From: Changshengia sp963803165
Lineage (GTDB): Bacteria > Chloroflexota > Dormibacteria > Aeolococcales > Aeolococcaceae
DNA length: 64,000 nucleotides
Reading direction: 5' to 3'
Assembly (NCBI GenBank): GCA_963803165.1
Contig: CAWDLK010000008.1
Location: 1-64,000, forward strand
The translations under genes were made by a program, and so were the position numbers. Positions 35,165 through 44,078 of the stretch are shown piece by piece. The first letter of the stretch is position 1. Each line of letters starts with the position of its first letter. A model generated the notes under the pieces. That model saw only the letters and a list, made by a program, of their open reading frames with translations. It was not told the origin of the DNA and did not search any database.

Positions 35165-36252
35165 CGGGGCGAGCCCGCCGCGGCCAGCCGCCGCTCCACG
35201 CTCTGGCGCACCGCCGACCCGATCTCCCGGGTGCCCGCCGACCCGCCGAGGTCGGGGGAGAGCACCCCCTCAGCGATGCACTGATCCACCGACGCCTCCA
35301 GCGCCACGGCGAGGTCGTCGCGGTCCAGTGAGTGGCGGAGCAGCAGCGCGGTCGAGAGGATCGCGCCGTAGGGGTTGGCCAGACCACGCCCGGCGATGTC
35401 GGGTGCGCTGCCGTGGATCGGCTCGTAGAGGCCGGCGCCGCTCTCGCCCAGGGAGGCCGAGGGCAGCATCCCCAGCGACCCGGCGAGCACCCCGGCCTCG
35501 TCGCTCAAGATGTCGCCGAAGAGGTTCTCGGTGACCACCACGTCGACGTCGGCGGGACGCTGCACCAGCCGCATCGCGAAGGAGTCCACGAGCTGGTGCT
35601 CGAGGGCCACCCGCGGGTATTCCGGCGCCAGCCGGTTGACCGTGTCCCTCCAGAGCTGGCTGGTGATGAGCACGTTGGCCTTGTCGACCGAGGTGAGCCG
35701 CTGCCGCCGCCGATCGGCCAGGGCAAAGGCCACCCGGGCCACCCGCTCGATCTCGGCCGCCGTGTAGACGGTGCTGTCACGGGCGGTCTCCTGAGGACCG
35801 CTCCCGGAGCGCTCCCGCGGCTCGCCGAAGTAGGCGCCGCCGGTCAGCTCCCGGACGATCACCATGTCGGTGCCCCGTACCACCTCGGGACGGATCGTGG
35901 TCCGGTCGGCGAGGCGGGGATGGACACGCACCGGGCGGAGGTTGGCGAAGACGCCCATGCCCCGGCGCAGCCCGAGCAGGCCGGCCTCGCAGCGCTGGGA
36001 GCCGCGGAGGTGATCCCACCGGGGCCCGCCCACGGCTCCGAGCAATACCGCGTCGGCGCCGCGGCAGGCCTCCAGGGTGGCCGCGGGCAGCGGGGTCCCG
36101 CTCTCGTCGATGGCGCAGCCGCCGATGGGCCGCTCCTCGACCGTCAGGTCGATGCCGGCCTCGGCGCAGACCGCCGACAGCACCTCCAGGGCGACCTCGA
36201 TGACCTCGGGTCCGACCCCGTCACCGGGCAGTGAGACGACGTGCGCTCCCAT
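35161..36252 (-). CDS. leuB: 3-Isopropylmalate dehydrogenase
   Basis: A 363-residue NAD-dependent beta-decarboxylating dehydrogenase of leucine synthesis. LPGDGVGPEVIEVALEVL, LLGAVGGPRWD, LRPVRVHP, VIVRELTGGAYFGEPRER (substrate arginines and loop), DKANVLITSQLWRD, and the cofactor/metal segment FGDILSDEAGVLAGSLGMLPSAS with EPIHGSAPDIAGRGLANP are all present. The ATG at 36252 overlaps the leuD stop by one base (TGATG). It probably also acts on methylmalate derived from citramalate, given the cimA gene downstream. Confidence 0.95.
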   Translation of the reverse strand: MGAHVVSLPGDGVGPEVIEVALEVLSAVCAEAGIDLTVEERPIGGCAIDESGTPLPAATLEACRGADAVLLGAVGGPRWDHLRGSQRCEAGLLGLRRGMGVFANLRPVRVHPRLADRTTIRPEVVRGTDMVIVRELTGGAYFGEPRERSGSGPQETARDSTVYTAAEIERVARVAFALADRRRQRLTSVDKANVLITSQLWRDTVNRLAPEYPRVALEHQLVDSFAMRLVQRPADVDVVVTENLFGDILSDEAGVLAGSLGMLPSASLGESGAGLYEPIHGSAPDIAGRGLANPYGAILSTALLLRHSLDRDDLAVALEASVDQCIAEGVLSPDLGGSAGTREIGSAVRQSVERRLAAAGSPR

Positions 36253-36874
36253 CAGCCGGCCTCCGTGCCGCGCGCGAGGTCCGGCATCCACGCCGGCCGC
36301 AGCGCCTCGAAGGCGCTGATCGCCGGCTCGTGGATCAGGGTCAGCCCGATGTCGTCGAGGCCGTCGAGCAGGCAGCGGCGTTCGAACCCGTCCATCTCGA
36401 AGCGGAAGGTGAGGTCCCCGACCCTGACCGTTTGATCCTCGAGATCGACGATGCCCGCCACCCCCGGCTCCTCGGCGGCGAGGTCGAGGATCTGGCGGAC
36501 CTGGGCCTCGGGAAGGATCACGGGCAGCAGCCCCGTCTTGAGCGCGTTGTTGCGGAAGATGTCGGCGAAGGAGGGCGCGATCACCGCCCGGAAGCCCTGG
36601 TCGTTGAGGGCCCAGACGGCGTGCTCCCGGGACGAGCCGCAGGCGAAGTTGCGTCCCGCCACCAGCAGCGTGCCGCTGCGATACTCGGGCCGGCTGAGGA
36701 CAAAGTCCGGACGCTCGGCGCCGGCCTCGTCGTAGCGCCAGTCATTGAAGAGGAACTCCCCGTAGCCGGCGCGCTCCACCCGCTTGAGGAACTGCTTGGG
36801 GATGATCTGGTCGGTGTCGACGTCGGAGCGGTCGAGGGGGACGACCACCCCGTGCTCGCAACGGAAGGGTCTCA

Positions 36875-36875
<1 letters not shown>
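36252..36875 (-). CDS. leuD: 3-Isopropylmalate dehydratase small subunit
   Basis: A 207-residue swivelling domain that completes the isomerase with LeuC. DRSDVDTDQIIPKQFLKRV, FLFNDWRYDEAG, VAGRNFACGSSREHAVWAL (substrate-binding loop) and GFRAVIAPSFADIFRNNALKTGLLPV are canonical. Both ends share single bases with neighbours (TGATG at 36252-36254 and 36875-36877), giving tight translational coupling of leuC-leuD-leuB. Confidence 0.95.
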
Positions 36876-38305
<1,430 letters not shown>

Positions 38306-38309
38306 CCCG

Positions 38310-40013
38310 TCATCGTGCGGCCTCGGTGGTGGCTCGCTCCGCGCCCATCCGCTCCGGGGTCAACCGGGGGCCGGCGCCCTGGGTGGCGACCACCCGGTTG
38401 AGCGCCTGGACGTAGGCCTTGGCCGCGGCCACGATGATGTCGGTGTCGGCCCCGTGCCCGCTGCTCAGCCTGCCCTCGTGGCGGAGCCGCACGGTGACCT
38501 CGCCGACCGCGTCCATCCCGGCGGTGATCGCCTGGATGGCGAACTCGTCCAGCTCACCGTCGACGTGGGCCAGCGCGTCGATGGCCCGGTAGGTGGCGTC
38601 GATGGGGCCGTCACCCAGTGCCACCGTCTCACGGCTCTGGCCGTCGGGGAGCAGCATCCGCACCGTGGCCGTCGGCCTCAGGCTGGTGCCGCAGCTGACC
38701 TGGAGGTGCTCGAGACGGAAGGTCTCGGTGGTCCCCGGGCGCTCGTCGGCGACGATCGCCTCGAGGTCGCGGTCGGTCACCTCACGCTTGCGGTCGGCCA
38801 GCTCCTTGAAGCGGACGAAGGCGCGCTTCAGCTCCTCGTCGTCCAGCTCGTATCCGAGCTGGGCGAGCCGCTCGCGGAGCGCGTGACGGCCGCTCAGCTT
38901 GCCCAGCACCAGGCTGGAGCCGGCCCCCACCTCGCCCGGCTCCATGATCTCGAAGGTGCGCCGGTCCTTGAGCATCCCGTCCTGGTGGATGCCCGACTGG
39001 TGGGCAAAGGCGTTGGCCCCCACCACCGCCTTGTTGGGCTGGACCAGCATCCCGGTGAGCTGAGAGACCATCCGCGAGCTGCGGTAGAGCTGGGAGTGGT
39101 CGAGCCCGGTGGCGACGCCGTAGACCTCGGGGTGGAGGCGGAGCGCCATGGCCACCTCCTCGAGGCTGGCGTTGCCGGCACGCTCGCCGATGCCGTTGAC
39201 GCAGGTCTCGATCTGACGGGCACCGGCGAGGACGCTGACCAGGGAGTTGGCGGTGGCCAGGCCGAGGTCGTTGTGGCAGTGAACCGAGAGGGTCACCCCC
39301 CGCATCGCCGGGACCCGCTGGTAGAGCCACGCGATGAGCTGGCGCCACTCGTCGGGGGTGGCGTAGCCGACGCTGTCGGGGAGGTTGATGGTGGTCGCCC
39401 CGGCCTCGATGCAGCCGTTGACGATGTCGGCGAGGTAGTCGGGCTCGGTGCGGCTCGCGTCCATCGGCGAGTACTCGACGTCCTGCTGGAACGACTTGGC
39501 CAGCCGGACCATGCTCACCGAGCGCTCGTAGACCTCCTTCTGGGTCATCCGCAGCTGCCCCTCGCGGTGGATCGGCGAGGTGCCGATGAAGACGTGGATC
39601 CGGGCCCGCCTGGCCGGCGCCAGCGCCTCAGCGCAGGCGCGGACGTCGTTCTCGAAGCAGCGCGCGAGTCCGGCGATGACCGGGCCCTCGACCTGCTCGG
39701 CGATGGCCTTGACCGCGGCGAAGTCGCCGGGGGAGCTGTAGGGAAAGCCGGCCTCGACGATGTCCACCTGCAGCCGTGCCAGCTGGCGGGCGATGGCCAG
39801 CTTGTCCTCCGCGGTGAGGGTCACGCCGGGTGACTGCTCGCCGTCGCGCAGGGTGGTGTCGAGGATGACCAAGGGCTCCGGGTTCTCCGGCGCCTGGCGG
39901 TCGAGGAGGGGGTTGCCCAGGCTGACCGAATCACCGCCTCCGGCTCCTCGCGATACCCCCCCGCCGGGTACGTCGCCAGCACCCCCGCCAGTTCCGCTCG
40001 CGTGTGCGCTCAT
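38310..40013 (-). CDS. leuA: 2-Isopropylmalate synthase
   Basis: A 567-residue synthase, the committed step of leucine formation from 2-ketoisovalerate and acetyl-CoA. VILDTTLRDGEQSPGVTLTAEDKL, EAGFPYSSPGDFAAVKAI, VHCHNDLGLATANSLV and CVNGIGERAGNASLEEVAMAL define the catalytic TIM barrel; the C-terminal domain (GDGPIDATYRAIDALAH, DTDIIVAAAKAYVQALNR) is the leucine-feedback domain. The N-terminal 40 residues are Gly-rich and probably disordered. Its ATG overlaps the ilvC stop by 4 nt, so it shares the ilvB promoter and attenuator. Confidence 0.95.
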   Translation of the reverse strand: MSAHASGTGGGAGDVPGGGVSRGAGGGDSVSLGNPLLDRQAPENPEPLVILDTTLRDGEQSPGVTLTAEDKLAIARQLARLQVDIVEAGFPYSSPGDFAAVKAIAEQVEGPVIAGLARCFENDVRACAEALAPARRARIHVFIGTSPIHREGQLRMTQKEVYERSVSMVRLAKSFQQDVEYSPMDASRTEPDYLADIVNGCIEAGATTINLPDSVGYATPDEWRQLIAWLYQRVPAMRGVTLSVHCHNDLGLATANSLVSVLAGARQIETCVNGIGERAGNASLEEVAMALRLHPEVYGVATGLDHSQLYRSSRMVSQLTGMLVQPNKAVVGANAFAHQSGIHQDGMLKDRRTFEIMEPGEVGAGSSLVLGKLSGRHALRERLAQLGYELDDEELKRAFVRFKELADRKREVTDRDLEAIVADERPGTTETFRLEHLQVSCGTSLRPTATVRMLLPDGQSRETVALGDGPIDATYRAIDALAHVDGELDEFAIQAITAGMDAVGEVTVRLRHEGRLSSGHGADTDIIVAAAKAYVQALNRVVATQGAGPRLTPERMGAERATTEAAR

Positions 40014-41074
40014 GCCCCTGTCCTCTGTGCGGTTCCGTGACCCTCGGAGGCGAGCACCTCCTCCATCCCCGGCGCGGTCTTGGCCCCCAGCCAGCTCATC
40101 TTGGAGCGCAGCTCGGCCCCGACCCTCTCCACCGGGTGGTGGCGATCCTCGTCGCGGTACTCCAGGAAGTTGGGCAGCCCCTGGGCGTTCTCCTCGATCC
40201 AGCGCTTGGCGAAGCTGCCGTCCTGGATGTCCTTGAGCAACGCCCGCATCGCCTGCCGGCTGGTCTCGTTGACGACCTTGGGGCCGCTCACGTAGTCGCC
40301 GTACTCGGCGGTGTCGCTCACCGAGTAGCGCATGTAGGAGAGCCCGCCCTGGTACATGAGGTCGACGATGAGCTTGAGCTCGTGCATCACCTCGAAGTAG
40401 GCGAGCTCGGGCTGGTAGCCGGCCTCCACCAGGGTCTCGAAGCCGGCCTTGACCAGCGAGGACACCCCGCCGCAGAGCACGGCCTGCTCCCCGAAGAGGT
40501 CGGTCTCCGTCTCCTCGGCGAAGGTGGTCTCGAGCACCCCGGCGCGGGTGCCACCGATGCCCCGGGCGTAGGCCAGGGTGCGGGCGCGCGCCCTGCCGGT
40601 GGCGTCCTGGTGCACCGCGAAGAGGCAGGGCACGCCCTGACCGTCGGCGTAGGTGCGGCGGACCAGGTGTCCGGGACCCTTGGGTGCCACCATGCTGACG
40701 TCGACGCCCGCGGGCGGCTGGATCAGCTCGTAGCGGATGTTGAACCCGTGGGCGAACATCAGCATGTCGCCCGGCTTGAGGCTGGGCGCGATGGCGGTGT
40801 CGTAGAGCTCTCGCTGGCGGGTGTCGGGGATCAGCACCATGATCACGTCGGCCTCGGCGGAGGCCTCCGCGGGGGTGAGCACCCGCAGCCCCTCGGCCGC
40901 GGCCGCCTCCCGGCTCCGGCTCGTCTCCGGCAGCCCGACCCGGACGTCGAACCCGGAGTCGCGCAGGTTGAGGGCGTGGGCGTGGCCCTGCGAGCCATAG
41001 CCAAGGATGGCGATCCTCTGCCCCTCCAGGGCCCCCGGGTCGGCGTCGGCGTCGTAGTACATGCGGGCGGTCAT
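40010..41074 (-). CDS. ilvC: Ketol-acid reductoisomerase (class I, NADPH-type fold)
   Basis: A 354-residue enzyme converting acetolactate or acetohydroxybutyrate to the dihydroxy acid. GYGSQGHAHALNLRDSGFDV binds the cofactor; MVAPKGPGHLVRRTY, ETTFAEETETDLFGEQAVLCGG (two magnesium sites) and YMRYSVSDTAEYGDYVSG are hallmarks of the short class I form. The ATG at 41074 follows GGAGG after 12 nt; the open frame upstream is non-coding leader in the 91-nt gap behind ilvN. Confidence 0.95.
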   Translation of the reverse strand: MTARMYYDADADPGALEGQRIAILGYGSQGHAHALNLRDSGFDVRVGLPETSRSREAAAAEGLRVLTPAEASAEADVIMVLIPDTRQRELYDTAIAPSLKPGDMLMFAHGFNIRYELIQPPAGVDVSMVAPKGPGHLVRRTYADGQGVPCLFAVHQDATGRARARTLAYARGIGGTRAGVLETTFAEETETDLFGEQAVLCGGVSSLVKAGFETLVEAGYQPELAYFEVMHELKLIVDLMYQGGLSYMRYSVSDTAEYGDYVSGPKVVNETSRQAMRALLKDIQDGSFAKRWIEENAQGLPNFLEYRDEDRHHPVERVGAELRSKMSWLGAKTAPGMEEVLASEGHGTAQRTGA

Positions 41075-41165
41075 TGCGGGAGTGGTCCTCCGGGTGCCTG
41101 GGACGCGGTCGCCGGGGTCGGGTGACCGCCGGTGGATCTGATCACGGCGTGGATTCTGCCTTGCA

Positions 41166-41750
41166 CTAGATGTCCCCTGTCGTGTCGCCGCCGCTGGCGG
41201 CGAGGGCCAGGGCAGGGCGGCTGCCGCCCGCCAACTCACCGTCCAGGTCGGGGAGGCTGATTCCGACCTGATCGCCCCGGACCAGGGCGACCGCCCCGCT
41301 CCGGGCGACCTCCTTGATCCCGAATGGGCGCATCAGCTCCACGAAGTTGTCGATCTTCTCGGTGGTCCCGGTCACCTCGATGATCATGGAGCTCGAGGCG
41401 ATGTCCACGATCCGTCCCAAAAAGACGTTGACCACTTGAAGGAGCTCGGTCCGCTGCCCCAGCGGCGCGTTCATCCGGATCAGGAGCAGCTCGTGGGACA
41501 CGTTGCGCAGCTCGGTGATGTCCTCGATGCTGATCACGTCGATCAGCTTGGACAGCTGTTTGGTGGCCTGCTCGGCCTGCTGGCGGCCGACGTGGACGGC
41601 GATGGTCATCCGCGAGACCGGGTCGTCCTCGGTGGGTCCGACCGAGAGGGAGTCGATGTTGAAGCCGCGCCGGCGGATCATCGAGGCGACCCGGTTGAGC
41701 ACGCCCGGCCGGTTCTCGACCAGCACGGAGAGGAGGCGGCTGGGGTTCAT
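41166..41750 (-). CDS. ilvN: Acetolactate synthase small (regulatory) subunit
   Basis: A 194-residue regulatory subunit. The N-terminal ACT domain (LLSVLVENRPGVLNRVASMIRRRGFNIDSLSVG) binds valine for feedback inhibition; the second ACT-like half (MIIEVTGTTEKIDNFVELMRPFGIKEVARSGAVAL) is complete. The C-terminal 30 residues are extra and low in complexity. Its ATG shares one base with the ilvB stop (TGATG). Confidence 0.95.
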   Translation of the reverse strand: MNPSRLLSVLVENRPGVLNRVASMIRRRGFNIDSLSVGPTEDDPVSRMTIAVHVGRQQAEQATKQLSKLIDVISIEDITELRNVSHELLLIRMNAPLGQRTELLQVVNVFLGRIVDIASSSMIIEVTGTTEKIDNFVELMRPFGIKEVARSGAVALVRGDQVGISLPDLDGELAGGSRPALALAASGGDTTGDI

Positions 41751-43504
41751 CAGCTCGCCTCCACGAAGTCGAGCATCCCCTTGCCCAGGGGCACGATGGG
41801 GTAGACGTTGGCGCGCGGGTCGATGTCGAAGGCGAGCAGCACCGGACCCCGGTGGGCGAGCGCCTCGTCGAGCATGCGTCCCACGTCCTCACGGCGGTCG
41901 GTGCGCAGCGCCTTCATGCCGAAGGCCTCGCCCAGCTTGACGAAGTCGGGGGTGCAGGTGAGCTGGACGGCGCTCTGCACGCCGTCGTAGAAGTCGTCCT
42001 GGAACTGGCGCACCATGCCCAGCGAGTTGTTGTTGAGGATGACGACGTTGACGTCGATCTGGTTCTCCACCATGGTCGCCATCTCCTGCATGTTCATCAG
42101 GAAGCCACCGTCGCCGGTGACGCAGAAGACGGAGCGGTCGGGGTTGCTGAGCTTGACTCCCATGGAGGCGGGGAAGGCGTAGCCCATGGTGCCCATGCCC
42201 CCGGAGTTGAGGAAGCGACCGGGCTTGGCGTAGTTGAACCAGAGTGCGGACCAGATCTGGTTGTTGCCGACGTCGGCGATCACGATCGCCTCGTCGTGGC
42301 AGCGCGCGTACATCTCCTCGAGCACCTCCTGGGGCTGCAGGAAGCCCTCGCGCTTGACGTAGTGGACCGGGTGCTCCTCCCGCCACTGGTCGATCTGGGT
42401 CAGCCATTCGTGCTCGCGCTTGGGCTCGACCATGGGGAGGAGCTCGCGGAGTGCGGTCCTGGCGTCGGCGACCACGGAGACGTGGGGGACCACGCTCTTG
42501 CCGATCTCGGCGGGGTCGATGTCGATGTGGATCAGGTGCTCGACGCGGGGTGCGAAGGAGTCCAGCCGGGTGGTCACCCGGTCGTCGCAGCGCATCCCCA
42601 CCATCATCAGCACGTCCGCGTCGCAGACCGCCTTGTTGGTGTAGCCGGCGCCCATGAAGCCGACCATCTGGAGCGCCATCGGATCCTGGAGTGGGAAGGC
42701 CCCGGTGCCGAGCAGGGTCCAGCCGACCGGGATGCTGGCGCGGTGGGCCAGCTCGAGCACCTCCTCCTCGGCCCCGGAGATGATCACGCCGCGCCCGATC
42801 AGCATCACCGGCCGCTTGGCCTGCTTGATCAGCTCGGCGATGCGCTGGAGCTTGGCGGTGTCCGGGGCCGGCGGCGCCGGGAAGGAGCGCAGCCGCACCG
42901 GCTCCTCCGGGTAGTTGAACTCGGTCACGGCGGCCTGGAGGTCCTTGGGGAAGTCGATCACCACCGGGCCGGGACGGCCGGAGCGGGCGACGTGAAAGGC
43001 CTCCTTGATGGTGGGGGCGATGTCCTCGGCCCGGGTCACCAGGTAGGAGTGCTTGACCACCGACATGGTGGAGCCGATGACGTCCGACTCCTGGAAGCTG
43101 TCGGTGCCGATGGCGGCGACCGCCACCTGGCCGGTGATGGCCACCACCGGCACCGAGTCGGCGTAGGCGGTGCCGAGCCCGGTGACCAGGTTGAGGGCCC
43201 CCGGGCCGCTGGTGGCGAAGCACACCCCCACGGCGCCGCGCCGGCTGCGCGCGTAGCCGTCGGCGGCGTGGGCGGCGGCCTGCTCGTGCCGGACCAGGAT
43301 GTGGTGCAGCTGCGGGTACTCGGGGAGGCGGCGGTAGATCCAGAGGTTGGCCCCGCCCGGGTAGCCGAAGATGGTGTCGACGCCCTCGCGGATCAGCGAC
43401 TCGAGGCAGATCTCGGCACCGCTGAGGCGCCGGGGGGCGGAGCCTCCCGGCCTCTCCAGCGAGGGGGCGGGGGCGGGCGCGGGCTGGGGTCGGGCGCCGA
43501 TCAC
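41750..43504 (-). CDS. ilvB: Acetolactate synthase large (catalytic) subunit
   Basis: A 584-residue thiamine-diphosphate enzyme, the first common step of valine, leucine and isoleucine synthesis. GVDTIFGYPGGANLWIY and HILVRHEQAAAHAADGYARSRRGAVGVCFATSGPGALN (catalytic Glu), an FAD/central domain, and the ThDP-Mg site VTGDGGFLMNMQEMATMVENQIDVNVVILNNNSLGMVRQ are intact. I place the start at the GTG at 43504, which overlaps the stop of a small upstream ORF and has no ribosome site of its own; the frame is open to 43639, but that part is Arg/Pro-rich. Expression is controlled by the upstream attenuator. Confidence 0.94.
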   Translation of the reverse strand: MIGARPQPAPAPAPSLERPGGSAPRRLSGAEICLESLIREGVDTIFGYPGGANLWIYRRLPEYPQLHHILVRHEQAAAHAADGYARSRRGAVGVCFATSGPGALNLVTGLGTAYADSVPVVAITGQVAVAAIGTDSFQESDVIGSTMSVVKHSYLVTRAEDIAPTIKEAFHVARSGRPGPVVIDFPKDLQAAVTEFNYPEEPVRLRSFPAPPAPDTAKLQRIAELIKQAKRPVMLIGRGVIISGAEEEVLELAHRASIPVGWTLLGTGAFPLQDPMALQMVGFMGAGYTNKAVCDADVLMMVGMRCDDRVTTRLDSFAPRVEHLIHIDIDPAEIGKSVVPHVSVVADARTALRELLPMVEPKREHEWLTQIDQWREEHPVHYVKREGFLQPQEVLEEMYARCHDEAIVIADVGNNQIWSALWFNYAKPGRFLNSGGMGTMGYAFPASMGVKLSNPDRSVFCVTGDGGFLMNMQEMATMVENQIDVNVVILNNNSLGMVRQFQDDFYDGVQSAVQLTCTPDFVKLGEAFGMKALRTDRREDVGRMLDEALAHRGPVLLAFDIDPRANVYPIVPLGKGMLDFVEAS

Positions 43505-43740
43505 TGGAACGCCCTCTGCATGGCCTGGAGGACGAAGTCGGCGCCGGCGTCGTCGCGGCGGGCCCGCGCCGATCGCGCGGCCGCGGCCGCCGGTGCGGTG
43601 CCGCGACCCCGGTGGGAGGCTGCCGCGAGCAGACCCCACTGCGAGCCGACGTCGCGCCGGCGCGCGTCGACCCCCCGGCCGTGCCGGCGCTGCGCGCCGC
43701 CCCGGGGCCGTGGGCTCGGTCCCTGTCCGTTGCTCGCCAT
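43501..43740 (-). CDS. Small basic ORF translationally coupled to ilvB
   Basis: A 79-residue ORF with an excellent ribosome site, AGGAGG 6 nt before its ATG at 43740. It begins just downstream of the attenuator terminator and ends in TGA overlapping the ilvB GTG. The product is very basic, rich in Arg, Ala, Gly and Ser (MASNGQGPSPRPRGG ... DDAGADFVLQAMQRAFQ), with no known domain. The strong initiation signal and overlap suggest it delivers ribosomes to ilvB, whether or not the peptide has its own function. It could also be a mis-called upstream extension of ilvB, since ilvB's own frame runs parallel through part of it. Confidence 0.6.
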   Translation of the reverse strand: MASNGQGPSPRPRGGAQRRHGRGVDARRRDVGSQWGLLAAASHRGRGTAPAAAAARSARARRDDAGADFVLQAMQRAFQ

Positions 43741-43764
43741 GTCTGCCTCCTGCTCGGACCCGGA

Positions 43765-43803
43765 CACAAAAGAAGGGGCCCCCTCCTGGGAGGGGGCCCC
43801 TTG
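43765..43803 (-). terminator. Intrinsic terminator of the ilvB attenuator
   Basis: On the minus strand AAGGGGCCCCCTC pairs perfectly with GAGGGGGCCCCTT (13 bp, 43803-43774) around a 4-nt loop and is followed by CTTTTGTG. It lies between the leader peptide stop (43830) and the small ORF before ilvB. Its 5' arm can instead pair with GGAGCGGGGCTT inside the leader peptide gene (43873-43862; nine Watson-Crick plus two G-U pairs, one bulged C), giving an antiterminator. Confidence 0.85.
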
Positions 43804-43829
43804 GCTTGTTCCGGTCTGGTTCTGGTGGC

Positions 43830-43922
43830 CTACGTGCGCACCCACCCGGCCTGAAGCCTGGAAGCCCCGCTCCTAATCAGGAGCAGGCCCAGCAGCAGTA
43901 CCAGGGCGGCGGCGTAGGTCAT
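43830..43922 (-). CDS. ilvB operon leader peptide (Leu/Val/Ile attenuator peptide)
   Basis: A 30-codon ORF starting at 43922 and ending TAG at 43830. Codons 7-16 read LVLLLGLLLI, i.e. seven Leu, one Val and one Ile in ten codons (43904-43875). A hairpin GCTCCT-GATT-AGGAGC (43884-43869) overlaps codons 13-18, the usual pause structure. The ORF starts 11 nt after the -10 hexamer, so the message is nearly leaderless. In ribosome-mediated attenuation, slow decoding of these codons would free the antiterminator and allow ilvB transcription. Too short for ordinary gene calling, but all parts of the mechanism are present. Confidence 0.88.
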   Translation of the reverse strand: MTYAAALVLLLGLLLIRSGASRLQAGWVRT

Positions 43923-43933
43923 CGTGGCCCCGG

Positions 43934-43963
43934 AGCATACCGTGGGGGCGGTTGCGGCGTCAA
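43934..43963 (-). promoter_or_regulatory. Promoter of the ilv-leu-cim operon
   Basis: Reading leftward, TTGACG (43963-43958), an 18-bp spacer, and TATGCT (43939-43934) match the housekeeping sigma consensus at 5/6 and 4/6. The predicted start lies about 4-6 nt before the leader peptide ATG. Confidence 0.78.
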
Positions 43964-44078
43964 CCGAGCCGAGGTGACGATCGTGATACGTCGTCGGCCG
44001 CACCCCTGCGAGTGCCACCCTCTCCCCGCGGGCGCCGGCTCTGGAGGTGGGCGGCGGAGCCCTGTATCCTTGCAGGCC

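Noticed and set aside
36380..36396. tRNA T-loop-like TTCGAACCC
   Set aside because: It is inside leuD, and no acceptor stem or anticodon arm can be built around it.
44042..44070. Full sigma-70 promoter for ilvD
   Set aside because: TATCCT is a fair -10, but the -35 candidate TGGAGG matches only three positions, so I mention it in the gene entry without listing a promoter.
43371..44078. Extension of ilvD upstream of 44079
   Set aside because: The frame is open, but it runs through the attenuator and divergent promoter on the other strand; the conserved N-terminus starts at 44079.
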